Below are positions 41,680 to 55,501 of a stretch of DNA of 64,000 nucleotides, one piece after another. The notes beneath the pieces were generated by a model. That model worked only from the letters and a program-made list of their open reading frames with translations. It was not told the origin of the DNA and made no database searches. Made by a program: the position numbers and the translations under genes. The stretch spans positions 16,335,191 to 16,399,190 of the forward strand of contig NC_088300.1 in the NCBI RefSeq assembly GCF_032854445.1. The letters are read 5' to 3'. Within the stretch, counting starts at the first letter, position 1. Each line of letters begins with the position of its first letter. The DNA is from Liolophura sinensis. Its lineage: Eukaryota; Mollusca; Polyplacophora; Chitonida; Chitonidae.

Positions 41680-41706
41680 CTGCAAAATAGAATGCGATAA
41701 AGATAA
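41668..41706 (-). promoter_or_regulatory. 5' UTR end and 3' splice site before exon 1
   Basis: The 12 bases before the ATG are preceded on the minus strand by a pyrimidine-rich TTTATCTTTATCGCATTC and then TATTTTGCAG. This is a strong acceptor, so a non-coding exon probably lies upstream at higher coordinates. No promoter could be placed. Confidence 0.65.
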
Positions 41707-42170
41707 ACACCTTGCATGGCCTACTTCCGGTCTGTTGTATACCTGTAGGTCAATGACTGTCTTGAACAGCTGCCTTAATAACTACAGATACTTACAAAAC
41801 TATTATCTCCTTTCATCGCTTTTCTACGGGGCGTATTTTAATTTGCGCTTAAGAAGTTAACGACTTAATTCTGATGAGATTTACTAACTACGTAGCCCGT
41901 CCTTTGCAGCTAGAGGGGCTAGAGCTGTCAGGTGATCAAACATACTAAGATGTCTTTATGTTAGCTTCTGTCAGTGCTTGATCAAGAGTCACAATTAACT
42001 CTATTTTTAATTATCTTTTTACAGCGCTTCTAATTTTTTTTTGTGTATACTTTTGGGCGAGGAGTCTCATTTTGGTGACAATAGTCATGAGTTTCAATTT
42101 TCTAATAAACGTGAATACAGCTGTTCTTAAACACACATCTATTGACTTTTGAGTCAGGAATCTCATTTTA
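41707..42170. other. No feature recognised
   Basis: AT-rich sequence upstream of exon 1, presumably 5' UTR intron. Confidence 0.5.
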
Positions 42171-42478
42171 CTGACAAACGTCAATACAGATGTACCAAGA
42201 TGTCTTTAAACACATCTACTGGCTTTTGAGTCGGGAGTCTCATTTTATTCCATTAATTTTGTGTACACCAGTGCAAAGATGTGCAAAGATGAATGCAGAT
42301 GTATCAAGATGTCTTTAAACACACATCTTCTGGTCTTTGAGTCAGAAGTCTCATTTTTCTGACAAACGTCAATACAGATGTACCAAGATGTCTTTAAACA
42401 CATCTACTGGCTTTTGAGTCGGGAGTCTCATTTTATTCCATTAATTTTGTGTACACCAGTGCAAAGATGTCTTCATGC
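42171..42478. repeat. Direct duplication, about 120 bp, 188 bp apart
   Basis: Copies 42171-42290 and 42359-42478 share CTGACAAACGTCAATACAGA through GTGTACACCAGTGCAAAGAT almost without change. A more diverged third relative precedes them at about 42055-42170. Confidence 0.85.
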
Positions 42479-45400
42479 AACGCCTAGTGGCGTGTACTTA
42501 TTTGATTGGTGTCTAACTCCTGTCGCTTGTACGTGTATTACGGCGGTCAGTGCCTAGCTCCGAGGTCACAAAGCGATCCTAGACTTAAGTCTAAATTTTA
42601 ATCATTACATCTGGAATGTTCCTTTCCGTTGTTTTAACTAAAGTTTGTTGTTCAATAGCTTACCCAGAATTTACCTTATCAAGCAATATCTTGACCTTGT
42701 GACATCAAAAATAACAATTTTAAAGCGATTTGAAATTTTGACTTAATCCTAATATCGCTCGTGATCCCGGAGCCTGGGCTTTTTTTTTACAAGTAAATGT
42801 CCTCGTTTTTATTGTTTTAAAGCGATAGTATCACCTGGGACCAACCATAAGGCTAACAACCTTGCGATGTGACACATCAGCCTTAATAGTTCCGATGTTT
42901 TTGAAGTTAAAATAAGTATATTTTTTTGCAAAAAGTTTTTTTTTTCGTGATTGTTTGATATATTTCTACCCGATATACTTGTTGATGATGCCCTAGCCGT
43001 GGGGCGAATGTGGTGTTTACGCAGGGGTCACTGAATAGTTAATAGGTACAAAATTAATTAAGCTATGATAAAATGTGGAGAATTTTGATTGTTGTTCTGA
43101 TAATGCGGATCAGGAAGACGGTTTAGTATGGGTAGTGCAGGAATATAGCAACTGTTCCGTGACACCCTCTCTACATACACCACCCAGGGCCGCTGAGAAC
43201 CCAGATTATCAAAAAATTATCCATGTAATTATGTAACACTTGCATGATTCATTTGTTAATCACATACAAATAGCTAATATTAGATGATTCAGGAATTAAG
43301 TCTAGCTCTCAAGAGGTCTTTGAGAGCCCACGCCATTTTTTCAAGACAACTTTTAAATTATCTTAATACAAATCAATTTAATGTTTAATGCTCTCTACAA
43401 CCCATGCAAGATAGCTAGGTCACTGGTGGCATTTGTATTCGATGTATTGAGCTTCTAACCGGAAAATTTGATTACACGAAAATGAAGAAAGTCAGTTAAG
43501 CTTCGTCTCTGATTGTCTCACACTGAAGGAGTCTGGCATGAGACGCTGGCCATGAAATGTCCACGATTACCATAAAATTGAAAAAAAAGATTAGTTTGAG
43601 ATAAAATCATCACGAAGTGGCTTTGATGAAGAAAAAAAGACATGGATGTGGGGAGATTAAGTGGATAGAAGATTATGAGTACTGAGGACAGATGATTGCC
43701 AGGGTTACATGTTGACATGTAGCTTACCAAGCTTTGATATATTATGCAAAATAATTCTGCTGGTAATACAAAGTTCACCCTGTATTGGGTGAGCTACTCA
43801 GACGCCTAATAGACTAACCACCAGTCTGGTACTAATGTCAAAACACCACTTAGAACGACTGAAAGTAATAATGATATTTTCTGTTATATACCAAAGCACA
43901 CAACTAAAAGATGCAAGTATTAGAGAGCTATGTAAGAAAACTGTTGGTCATATGTCACTGTTAATCATCGGCATAACTCGGCATAAATTTGATGCCTCCG
44001 CTGGATGAGTTATCTATGGCGTTCTCAAAGGAGATAATCAGATCGAGCTTGATGACTTTGCGTCTTTGATCATGCTATCGTGGAGTTTCCTATCAAGAAT
44101 TTCGTGAAGTAGTTTTTTCCCTATTAACTTTTGTAATGAAATAACATTTGTTTGGTAACAACAACTATTTCCATGGCAATGTTACGTATACTATAAGATG
44201 GAACGTACGTATCATTTTTTTTATTCATGAAATTAGGAATGAATCAATTTCCGCTGCTTTTAATTGGCTCGCAGGACAAGTTTTCGATCAAGGCAATTGA
44301 TAAAGTGAAAAAGCTTCAAGCGCACAAGAAAAGAGCTAGAAAGAAAAACCAAACCGAAGAATCGGGTTAAACCACAACTTAAATGTATATTATTGCGCAT
44401 GAAGATCATAACCTAGTCGTTTTAATGTAAGCTAATGTCAGTATAAATCTATCTGATGTCTTCTGAAAATATTTGTGGTTTTTATTTAATGAAATTACGG
44501 ACTGTTTAACATACCTGTTAACTTTTCAATGTAATCCAATACACACGAGGATTGTTTTTTTTTTTTAAATACGCTCAGATATTCCAGATGTTGGTATTTC
44601 CAGGTTAATCCATTGTGTCCGCAGAACCAGTGTTTTCCTGTTAAAACCCTCGTATTCCACGGATTGTTTTCACCACGTGGTACTGATCACTTTACCACAG
44701 CTAACAATCCTCCTGGATGTAGTCAGACCTGATTCCCCTCGAACGTCACTCGGGACGTCTGTCCAGGATTATGGCTACAACCCAACACTACATTCCTCAG
44801 TCATTGAATTTTCCTGAATATTCATGATTTTAGCGAAAAAAAACCCCAAACATTATCCATATCTCCGGTCTTCGTCGTATTTAAGCATATTCGCCTTCAG
44901 CCAATCCGCTAGACCGACTGAGATGCAGGCGTTGGTACATACTTACTCGTGCGTGATTAAGCCATCAGTACTTCGAACGGTAGAAAAAAAACCCCATACA
45001 AATACAGTTTTTGCGGTTCACATTTTCTTATCCTGAAATCTTAGTGAAGTCTTTCTCTCATCGATGATGATATGAATACCAAAGATGTATGGGTGGTGTC
45101 CTAAGAGGACTTATGCATATAATTTCCCTTTTTCACACATGTAAAAACTGCATATTAGCTTGAACACAAATCAGGTTTTTAGTACGCTTCTGAGTGTATT
45201 GTCATTTCTGTTTAGAGCCACTTTTCTTGAAAATTACTGGTTTCCCAAAGATTTTAACTCCAAATCTAAAATATTTAATATTGTACGGGCATTAACAACA
45301 GAAAAGTTGTGGGTAGAAATGCATTTTTTAAGAAAATTTTTTGTCTTCTATTTTTTACTATTTGTTGATATTTTTTTTCGGTTTTGGATCTGAACTGCGA

Positions 45401-47189
45401 TGCCAATAGTAAGGTTCATTCTGTTGAAAGATGAAAATAAATTAAAGAATTAAGAATTATTTATTCTTCGTGTTAACTGAATCACAATAGGAATAGACTT
45501 GAGAGTGATTGTCTATTATATCATTAATGATGTCCCTATTAAAGGGGCCCATATATCATCTGGTCGGTGTTCAAAGTAAAATTATACCCAAAGGTTAAGA
45601 AGGAGATTAATATACCACCAGCTCTAGCTTTTTGACTTTCATAGAATTCTGTGGCCATTTAAATTTACATTGATGCTGACAGAATCCCTCGTCCACTAGC
45701 AGATACCTCGCAAGACGAAACCGAAGCAAACTGAACTGGAAACTGGGTTTAAACATTCTAATTTATTGGCCCACTTCTGAGCCGTCGAGAGCTCTGGTTG
45801 GAAGACAACAAAAGAAAGAACTGTTTTTTTTTGTTGTTGTTGTTTTTTTGTTTGTTTTTGTTTTTGTTTTATTTCTTTTGTTCGAAACATGTCATATGTT
45901 ATGTATAAACAGCAGCATAATTGACTAAATAACCCTAGTTGCAGTTCAATGTATGGTTGGTTTATTCGTGCAGTAGATAGCGACGCCGCCAGGCCACATT
46001 CTCGTCTTTCCACGATAAAGTCTCTCAAGCTTTTTAACGTGTTAACGTGAGTTTTAACCATCAGTCCCGACAGCATAAGGCTGCCGATGGCAATTGATTC
46101 TTCTATCAACATAGTGATCAAAGACGTGCAGGAAATACAGTAACCACATTCTACGCAAAAACTTTCTGCAGTTTGCAGTGTGGAGTCACCAAATCCATTT
46201 GTCTTCTGTGCTATTAATAATACACTGTGTCAGTGTCAGCTGATAGCGGCTTACATCATCAGTTGCATGCATATCGCATAATTAGTTTCTCATTTATTTA
46301 TGTTACAGCGATATAATGGAATACTAATGTTATAAGCCGAGCATATTTCGCGGAAGAGAATTCCATACCCGTGTTATACATTTCGGTTGGCAATGTTCTT
46401 GGCTAGAGTATAGTGATGAAATGACTGATTCATCAATCGACTGGTGTTTAAAGGCCATACTTAAGACTTTCACACATACGATGGCGATCAGTTTTGTGGA
46501 TAGAGAAAACTGGTGTGCCTGTGGTAAACCACCCGGTTGCTGGTGAATTCTCCAATGAGTGGAGGTGTTAGAGTAGATGTCAAGTTGCGAATAGTCCAAT
46601 TCGACAAACGGAAAGAAAATTGATATTCAATTGGCACAATTGATATTCCATATAACTGGTATTCTTAATAAATAAATATGGCTTCTTTTCAGTCGACTTA
46701 TCGAACTTTGTTAGTTGATATGACAAAGAACACCGTGTGAACAGGGAACTCTGCTTCAATCCAGTGTGACTATAAACTGAAAATTGACCACCTTGGTGCT
46801 TCTCCAATTGGTGTTCAACATGATGGAACAGGCCATGTAGATTACTGATCAACCCGGTGTCATGTTTGGTGTCCTCAGGACGGCGTTACAGTGGACAGCA
46901 CTCTACATGTATTTATGTCAGCATTTTGGCCACCCAGCATGCTACAAGAGCTCACCGTCGTGACATGATCGAAACAGTGTTGAAAGTGAGCTTCAAATCC
47001 AAGCAAACAAAACTATAGCTGTGAATAGCTTTCAATGACGCCATCGTCTACAGGGCAAACGATTTGGTAAAGATTACCAAAGACTTTAAAAATAGACTTT
47101 TTGCAGCCTCGCTTGGCACAGAGAGGTTCGAGCAGGGAAACAGGACTCGTTCGCCCGGTGTGAGCATTATATGGCTGGTGGGGTGTGTT
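42479..47189. other. Gene-free stretch
   Basis: No open frame has a recognisable domain or splice-linked pattern. It contains a degenerate SINE-1-like word near 42500 (TTTGATTGGTGTCTAACTCC) and a T/G-rich run at 45830-45880. The rest is unassigned. Confidence 0.55.
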
Positions 47190-47335
47190 GGGCATGATAC
47201 TTCAGAGGCACTTCCGCAGCATGGACTCACTCTTCCAGCAGAAAACATTGTATATGTACACACACCTAATGACTCCTAGTTGTCATGTGACTGAAAAATT
47301 GTAAAGTAAACCCCGAGCATACATACATACATTCC
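47190..47335 (+). mobile_element. SINE-2-like 3' part
   Basis: GGGCATGATACTTCAGAGGC, TATATGTACACACACCTAAT and GTGACTGAAAAATTGTAAAG, ending with repeated CATA. It is a diverged sister of the copy at 25060-25240. Confidence 0.65.
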
Positions 47336-50300
47336 ACTGGACCTGGCGTTAAGTAAGGGTCTAACAAGTGGCGGTCTGAACTAAAACCCAGCCAACGAAA
47401 GATATATCAAGTTTTACGAAAGACTGACTTGACTAATGAAGCAAGGAGTCTATTAGAGAGATTTCCAGTAATTAATCTTATCTGCCCATGCTCTATCCAT
47501 CGCAGTCTAACATCAGATATCCATAATAAAAAGACTGCTTTAATATGATGTTAGTAAAAAGCTTCCATGTGTGTGGAAGGGGTGGGGGGGGTAGGGAGGA
47601 GTATTGAGTCTGTCCCTATGCATGTGGTATGTCACCCCTGGTCCGTCCTCACAGTTTATACTTCCCCGTGAACATGGCTGTTAAGTTTTCTCTCTTCAAT
47701 CCCACAGCTCTGGTTTTTAAACCTGTCAGACACAGGCAATGTACGGGTTTGCCATTTACCAAAGTCATGCATTTCTGCTCACAGACATTTGTGTCGACCA
47801 AGTGCACTTTTACGTATTTTGTTTCATTTTCCTGTCACTGATAATAATCAACACAGGCTTTCTTGATGCTCTAACTTTGCTTCCAGTTGATTAATTTCGT
47901 ATCAACATAGCAAGTTTATATTGAAGAAATGACTAAAAAGAAATTTGGATAAAAATGTCATGAAACTGGTGTTTTCTTACAGATTACAATGAGCTACTTA
48001 CAGAACTTTTTACTGAATGGAATTATCTTCAGTGGTTGTCTGGATATGGTGTTCTGAAGTTTAGATTTCTCAGTAAGTTGTGTTGTAAAGGGGAGATAAT
48101 CAAGATAGGAGTACATTTTGGATATTTCTTTTCAGTTCCTTGTGTTTTGGTGGATTTATTTGTCATTATTTCACTTTGTTTAAAACATGTTGAGCTGTTC
48201 TGTGACCAAAGGATTTTACAATCAGATATGCGGTCTTGACAGGCTATCCTAACTCTTCTTACATTTGGGACAGATATTATTAGTGTTGAAAGTAGAATAT
48301 TACATTTCTTTACAAGCCTTTTGGAAAAGTGAAAATATTAGTATGTTGTTCAACAGATGATCTAACCAATGTGAGAAAAAAGAAACTCGACATTCCTGCT
48401 AGAATTACATATATATTGGCTAAAATGAGCAGACCACGTGTCTCAAATTTTTAGAAGAAATAGAAAAGAATGTAATCTATTGCTATATTTCCATATATTT
48501 TCTTTTGCTCCGTTGGGGGGCATTTTTGTCATCTTTTCTGCATTGTTTTGTAGCAGAGGCTTCAAAGTCCATGTATAAATTTTTGTGTTTTTCAGAAAAC
48601 AGAGGTGGAAGTACGTCGGGCCAAAATAGTAAAACTTCCGGTCAACCTCAATGAACTGTTTGGCACTTTTGTCATAAATTTCATTGGTATATCCCTAAAA
48701 ACGTACTCCTCATTCCAAATGTTTAAACATGTATAGGACAATACATACATATTTTGCTTTAAATATACCCTGTCTATGAGTTGTCTTTTCATAATTCACC
48801 TGATGCTGTGTTTCTAATGACTGAATCTCACAGGTGTTTGTTGGAATTCTTCACATTATCGCCTTTCAATGATGAAGCAATTTTATCACGCTCTGACTGA
48901 ATCAACGCTGGAGTAATCAATCGTTTATTGTAAAGACACTGATTATATCTGCTCTAAGCAGATTTTGTGATAAAAAGCCGGGTAATTTATATACAGGCAC
49001 TCCGTAATTCGCTCTCGTTGTACTAGGGGCCTTGAGGGGTGGGGGTTGGGGGTGGAGGAAAAGAAATGCAACATCGGAATGTACGTTCTTGCCTAGTTAT
49101 ACAAGACACAAAAACAGAGAAAATGCATGTGAGATGCAAACAATTTGAATTTTCTCTTTTGCCTTTCATCTATAAATTTTACTCTGGATTTATCGGATGA
49201 TGAACTATGAATGTGAAACAACCTGTATTTGTATCATATATTTGTTTTTTTGGCTTCAAACGTCTTACCAATGATTTTGATTCTGTAAAATTCAAAGGTA
49301 TTGCAGCACCAGTCAAATTATTGACATTTCATTCACACTGCAATCAAATACCACATAAAAAACCCGATAACAGAATCCCTTTTTGACATGAGAACTTGAT
49401 TAGAATGTGAATAGTAAGGGTGGGGAAGATCTTGTAATTGCTGATGTCAAGATAAACGTAAAGGTGAATCAACTGATAAATTGTCACGGAAAAACCCACA
49501 TATTGTCCTGATTCGATTTGGATCACTAATTAATGGTGTAATCTTTGAAGGTGGGCCAGCGCGTTTTGTTCCTGTAGATTTGATTTTTATATAAATTAAA
49601 CTAAATTTGCAAAAATTGTAAGTTATAACTGTTTTCTCCTGACTTCCTCCTGGGTTTTTTGGTGTCTCAAGAGGAATATGATATTCGTGTCAGATACGTA
49701 TATAGGTGTGATTTAATGTCATTCTTCGTTCTTTTTACGAGCGGTGCCAATAGCCAGCTAGGACAAAGGGAGAAAGGAAATTGGATATGTTACTAATGTA
49801 CTTGGGAAGAGAGCCAAAAATTGCGTGAAAAACTTATCGAGGACAGTGTGCAAATATGTAAATTTTAAAGCCTTATCACTATACTTAATACTTAAAAATT
49901 TACTTGTTTTACCTTGTCGCAGGCACTTTTGGGGAAATAATCCAAGAGTACAGATTAGTGTGCAAGGAGGCAGGTGATATGTGATTGTGATATGAAACAA
50001 CAGAAAGAAATGCATATAAGCGTCATGTCCGACCATTCGTAGAGAAGCGGTCAGTAGTTTTCAATGATGCCGGGCAGACAGTTGATATTCCAAGCATGAA
50101 TTCCATATCAAAGTTCAAATTCGTAGTCCATGAATGAGTTCCAGAGCCATAAATACAGCATGCGAAATATTTTTTCACTATTAGGCCTAAAAGTAAATGA
50201 CACTGATATGCTATCAAACTTTGTTAATGTGTCGATCGTTTCTAGCATGTTAAGTAGATCCGCAACTCCCTTTTTTATATACGTCATTGGTTTAAATATA

Positions 50301-50654
50301 CCGTATTAGTTGCCTATATAGCCTTGTTTGTACACTATGTTTGAGGGGGGGGGGAGGGGGTTGCATCCACTGAACAAGGCTGCTGTAACCAGGCAACGAA
50401 TTCGCTAAAATGAATGTAGATTTATGAGACGTCCAGATAATTCGTCAGCCATGTACAGCATTGCAGAAACGCATGTGAATATCTGTTCTAGCTTTTTCTC
50501 TGAAGATATTAAAGATGTTGCTTCTTTCAGTGAATAAATCTGCTTTAACTTGACAACACTTGTATACTTATAGGTGTCAGACACTTTATAGAGCGTCCAG
50601 ATAATTTGTCCGCCATGTATGAGATGACTGTAATGATATGACTAGTATGTTAAG
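47336..50654. other. Gene-free stretch
   Basis: Only short frames without recognisable domains. G-rich tracts occur near 47580, 49035 and 50343. Nothing else is seen. Confidence 0.55.
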
Positions 50655-50930
50655 TGTGATGACAACACAGTATTTTGAGTAATTTTAGACCAGTGACGTC
50701 TTACAAATAGCAATTAATATCATTGCATTTTTTTTTTACCTAATTCTGCTTATTCCATGGTGCTATTGGATGTGTAGTTTGCTACTATTTAAGCATTTAC
50801 ATGAACAATTATAATAAAACTCTAACTGACAAGAGGCCCTATCTTGTTTTACTCTCTATGCTGTACGTCTATCACACTGTCGTCGCCGCTCTGGTTTTAC
50901 TATCTACCTTGTACGCCTTTAATTATAATA
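50655..50930 (+). repeat. R3 copy, longest plus-strand example
   Basis: Starts around GATGACAACACAGTATTTTG, passes TAATTTTAGACCAGTGACGT, TACCTAATTCTGCTTATTCC and AAGCATTTACATGAACAATT, and ends near CTGTACGTCTATCACACTGT with a partly repeated end. Confidence 0.8.
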
Positions 50931-51799
50931 TGCAGCATTGCAGTAAAGGCAGCTGAATACCTTCTCTTACTGTTAGCCTGAAGATATAAAGTTGTGTTGA
51001 ATGGCGGAAGAGCCTGCCGTTGATGACTAGACGACTGACCTGAACATACGAGGGTGTTAATTAATGGCTTTCTGCCAGGGCAATGATAAACTACCAATGT
51101 CAACAGTAAACAGCTGTATATGACTTTATGTGTTAAGACAGGTTTGAATCCGTTAATGACACGTTTGTTGGTTTTTTGTTTGTTTGTTAAAGCTTTGTGT
51201 GTGAAAATGACACCAATGTAGTTGTCCTCTCAGTTTTTCTCACCCATATAACGTATACTCATTTTAAAAAGTAAAGGTGTTGTCTTAATTGCCAACTAAC
51301 CCAGCAATATAATGAAGTACGTTACAGGTTTATGTAATCCCCTGGCACCAGAGGGCTCTCTTCATTTACTTACCACGAGACTTTGCCCTTAAACATACAA
51401 ACCATAGTCATTTATTCTTTTAACATACAGCTGTTTGTTATTAGTAATGTTTATTTTTATAATTGCCCGTTTGTAAAACACGTTATGCGACATGTGCTGT
51501 ATATGTATCATTTATTTTTCGTCATATTAGTAAGAAAGTGAATTGGATACATTGTCTTACAAACTGTTTACACTGCTGTTATAAGTTAGGCCTTTTTTTC
51601 AAGAATGCTAAATGTTTGCATTCTTTGACAAGACCCCCAATATGATCAATGTGTTGAATGAAACATGACATGTTTCGAAAATACATTCCAAATGGAATAT
51701 AATACGGTATAGTGAACTGGAAGATATAGTTACCTTTTACTATATTATTATATCTATTATTAGATATTATTATATCTGGCACTGGATTTCGGCGAACAG

Positions 51800-51915
51800 T
51801 TATAATAAACCCCTGACTGAGGTCAACTATTAAAGGGGCCGTGGTTATCTGTGACCATTTGCCAGTTATCACACTGTAGTCGCTGCTCTTTGTTCTATAT
51901 ACACTGTCTGTGTGA
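51800..51915 (+). repeat. R3 partial copy
   Basis: TTATAATAAACCCCTGACTG, GACCATTTGCCAGTTATCAC and ACTGTAGTCGCTGCTCT. Only the 3' part is present. Confidence 0.7.
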
Positions 51916-51919
51916 TCTC

Positions 51920-54900
51920 TTTTTCGGTACAGGTTGTATTTCAGTAAAATCCTATTTGCAAGGCCATTTGCTGACGTCGTTTGGTATTCTGATCCACTCC
52001 TTTCAAAAAAATTTTTTTCAATCATCTGCTGTCATATTGTCGCTGGTATCTCGTCTTCCTCCAGGTGTATTCTAAACGTTGTAGTGCAATCTGTCAAAAA
52101 CAAAAATATTACCATGAAACACCCAGAACTAAAATTCATAAATTTTCTTTTAGAAAAAATTAGCGCAGATTTATTTAACCCACTTATTATTTCCTTAAGC
52201 TATATAAAGACATATTATAGTTAACCATGGAAATAAGGATGATTTTCTTTCCAGTGATGATATAAACTTGAAAATATTTTCACTTTTTAACAAGTAATCA
52301 GATAAATGAGATTACAAGCTTTTATCGTTCAGACCACACCTTGACCCAACATTCGCACTATATATAAACGTATTCTGAAGACAGAAGGAGATAGTTCATG
52401 ATGTGTGTGTGTCTAGACTCGTTATTCTACACCCGACCTCAATCAACCTCATACAAGACATAGTCCTATCACATTTTTTATGCTTTTTAATTGCCTTTTT
52501 TTTTTAAATTATTTTTTTGTGTTACTAGTTATTTTCTATTTAAAAAAGCTCGTGTTAATTCATTACCAGTTATCGATATTTGTCTTAAATACACTTATCT
52601 CTGACAATCATCAGTACATAAAATCGTCAAATCTTTATCTTCTCTATTCATGCATGTTTGTGGCTGCTTTGTTCTTTGCTCCTCTAAAAAAATGTTACCT
52701 ATGTTAAGAAGTTTTTCAGTAAATAAAACAAACATCTAAACAAACGCGCATCTAAACACCCGGCGAGTGATGTACAAAGTTCTTAAAATCACATTAGACA
52801 ATGTTCTAATGAGTTACTCAAACTGTTTTAAAAACATGGAAAAAAAGCGAAAAACAGGTCCACAGGGCCGTTAATGCTATTTTTGCTTATAGATATACAT
52901 AGAGAGAAAGAATAAAATGGATTCCACGGAAGCTGGCAGAATATTTCATCTGATAGAAAACATGTATAGAGAGAATGGAGATGAACAATTTGGTCACATA
53001 AAAAAAAAAACAATTTTAAATTGTAGCATCTACGAGGGCATACCTTGACATGAAGATTTCTGTTGCAAGCGATTGGTTTGGTTTAGATATGGAATAACGA
53101 CCCATAAACAGAAGTTTAAAATTGATATGACCGCTAGTATGTAGAGATTGTTGTACAAGCTTAAAGGGATGTCATCTCATTTTAAATCCAGTCTATGAAT
53201 GGCATTGGTTTGAATAATTACATATTCTTTTTAATGAAACAATAATTATAGAAGTAGTAATTATAGAACTCTATATATGGGGTAAAAGGTTAATACGCGT
53301 GAAATTATGTAACATTTCCTATCTAGGTAATGCATTTAAAGGGGTGGAGCTGTGCGAATATCAAGCGCTTTGTTTTTTTCTGGCAATTATAGAGGAAGTT
53401 AAGCTACAAACGGGTCTACCTGACATTATCCTCATTCACTGAATCATTGCTCATTTTGTCCGTTATCTAGCCCACTGCCCCGTCTTTCTCACGCACCCAA
53501 TGATACAGACTATGCAATTGAAAGAGTCAGAGGGATCTAGATACTCACATTTAAACAATGCTTTGGCTTTTTGAACTGAGAAACAAACCAATACTTTAAG
53601 AAAAGGTCCCAGGTTTTGAAGAACAATTATTGCAAATACATAACCTGTGAAGAGCTTGGCGAATCTTAGGCCTATTCCCAGCTTAAGCTACTAATAACAT
53701 CAGATAGATAATACATTTAATTAGCTGATTAGAGATCGAGGTTTAAGACATGAGATAAAACAGCAAACGAAACTCCGAGAATATGGATATGTTGGTATGC
53801 CAGTCACGAGTATTCGCTCATTAAGTAAAATAATTACGTCGTCGTTCGAGATTGTGAAGGCATTTATCCTACAGTGTTAAATAGGACAGATGGCGCCAGT
53901 GATGAATGCGATGAACAAGAACTCCACGGAGACTTTCTCTAGTGATAAACGCTTTGTACAGATATTAGTTTAGTGCCCTGGAAGATCCGCTGCTGAAACT
54001 CCCAGGATTGAGTGCAGATATATACTGTTTTGTACATTTACTCGTGTAGCTCGCGATGTAATCAACATGTAGTACCACAATTTACCACAGGACCATTAAA
54101 GACACACACTGGTGGCAATACCGGAGAATTTTGACAAAAAGTCCGATTTTTTGTTTCGAGCATTATTTTAGAATATCCCAAAGAGAGCCTCGTCTCTGTA
54201 TGTGTTACCCACTGTATTACTATGGTCACATGTAACTGGTGAAATCCGGCCTCGTATCGAAGGGTCCTGCATATGACGTGTACATCAATTGGTACGTCCT
54301 GTATGTTATGTGAAGATTTCAGTCAACCGAATCACAAGGTATTACTGCAAAAAAATAGTGTGGCAAGGTTATTCCATCAAACGCCTGCACTGTAGTGTTC
54401 TTAACCTTATCAAAGATTATTTGTAATTTTCTTTTGTAAGTAAATATGGACAGGGCCTCCAGACTCACATGCACTCTCCTTCATGATTGTGTCTAATTCC
54501 ACCTAACCCAGGGCCAGGGGATGTCTGTTCATCGTGTTGAATACTGCCACTTTGGCTACATAAACAGTTTAGTGAAATTGCAACGAGATACATATTTTAT
54601 TATTGACAACATAAATATTAGCATGGTACACGATTTGAATATATTCACTCCTTGCGTCTTTACAAGGTTGACAGTTTCACTTTGTATGACTCAGTCCCAA
54701 TTTATATGCTTTAGACTTTATATACTTTCTTAGTTCTTTGGTGATTTGTGTAAAACGTCGTTTTGGAAATTGACCTAACAAATATTGACGTGGAACGTCG
54801 ATTTTCATTGACGGCTTTTTTTTTTTAACCGAGAAATTGCACAAAAGTCAGTTATTTTCTAGAGTGGCTATTTGAGACCATACTTTTCAAACGATTTCCA

Positions 54901-55500
54901 TATTGTTTTGAGCAATATCATTAAAACTTATCAGAAAGATAAGGTAGATCACTTGGGATGATTTTACAGAAAATAATCATTTTCAAAATTTTCCGTTGTC
55001 AAATAAGGGAAATTCCTAGGAAGAAGTTGATGTGGCGTCACCTAGATGCGAAAATGCTCACCGTGTTTTACTTTTTATGGCGCATAAAATATTTTAAAAA
55101 GGTAAATGAAAATAGTTTAGTTTTGGGTTTGTCGCTTTAAATGACACCGTCACATAGTTTATCTTTACTTTAAACAGTAGCAACTTATAGGCTTCCAAAC
55201 ACCATGGATAAAGCAAGATTAAGCAAAACAAAAAAGGTATTCAGTGATGCTAATTGCAATTCATTACTGGTTAAAATAATTCATTTCTTCTATACAGTGT
55301 TTTAAGCACAAAGGTCCATAAGAACGAAATGTTCAGCAAGGTAGAGTAAAAGCGCACTCGTTCCATAGTTTTAGACGCTATATATATTTGTTATTATACA
55401 TAACTTACTAAAATGAATTTCATTTTCAGAAAATATTGAAAGTCTGGGAACTATTCTTTAACTAATGCTCACTTACTGTCCCTTTTTAAAGAAGTATTTA
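51920..55500. other. Gene-free stretch
   Basis: AT-rich, with only short frames. A small R3-like end (CACATGTAACTGGTGAAATC) lies at about 54227. No gene was recognised. Confidence 0.5.
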
Positions 55501-55501
55501 C

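Larger units (their letters stand above)
39426..41609 (-). other. Intron 1, repeat-rich
   Basis: At 2.2 kb the longest intron in the window. It holds an R3 copy and two SINE-1 copies in inverted arrangement (listed separately). No additional cysteine exon is seen. Confidence 0.75.
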
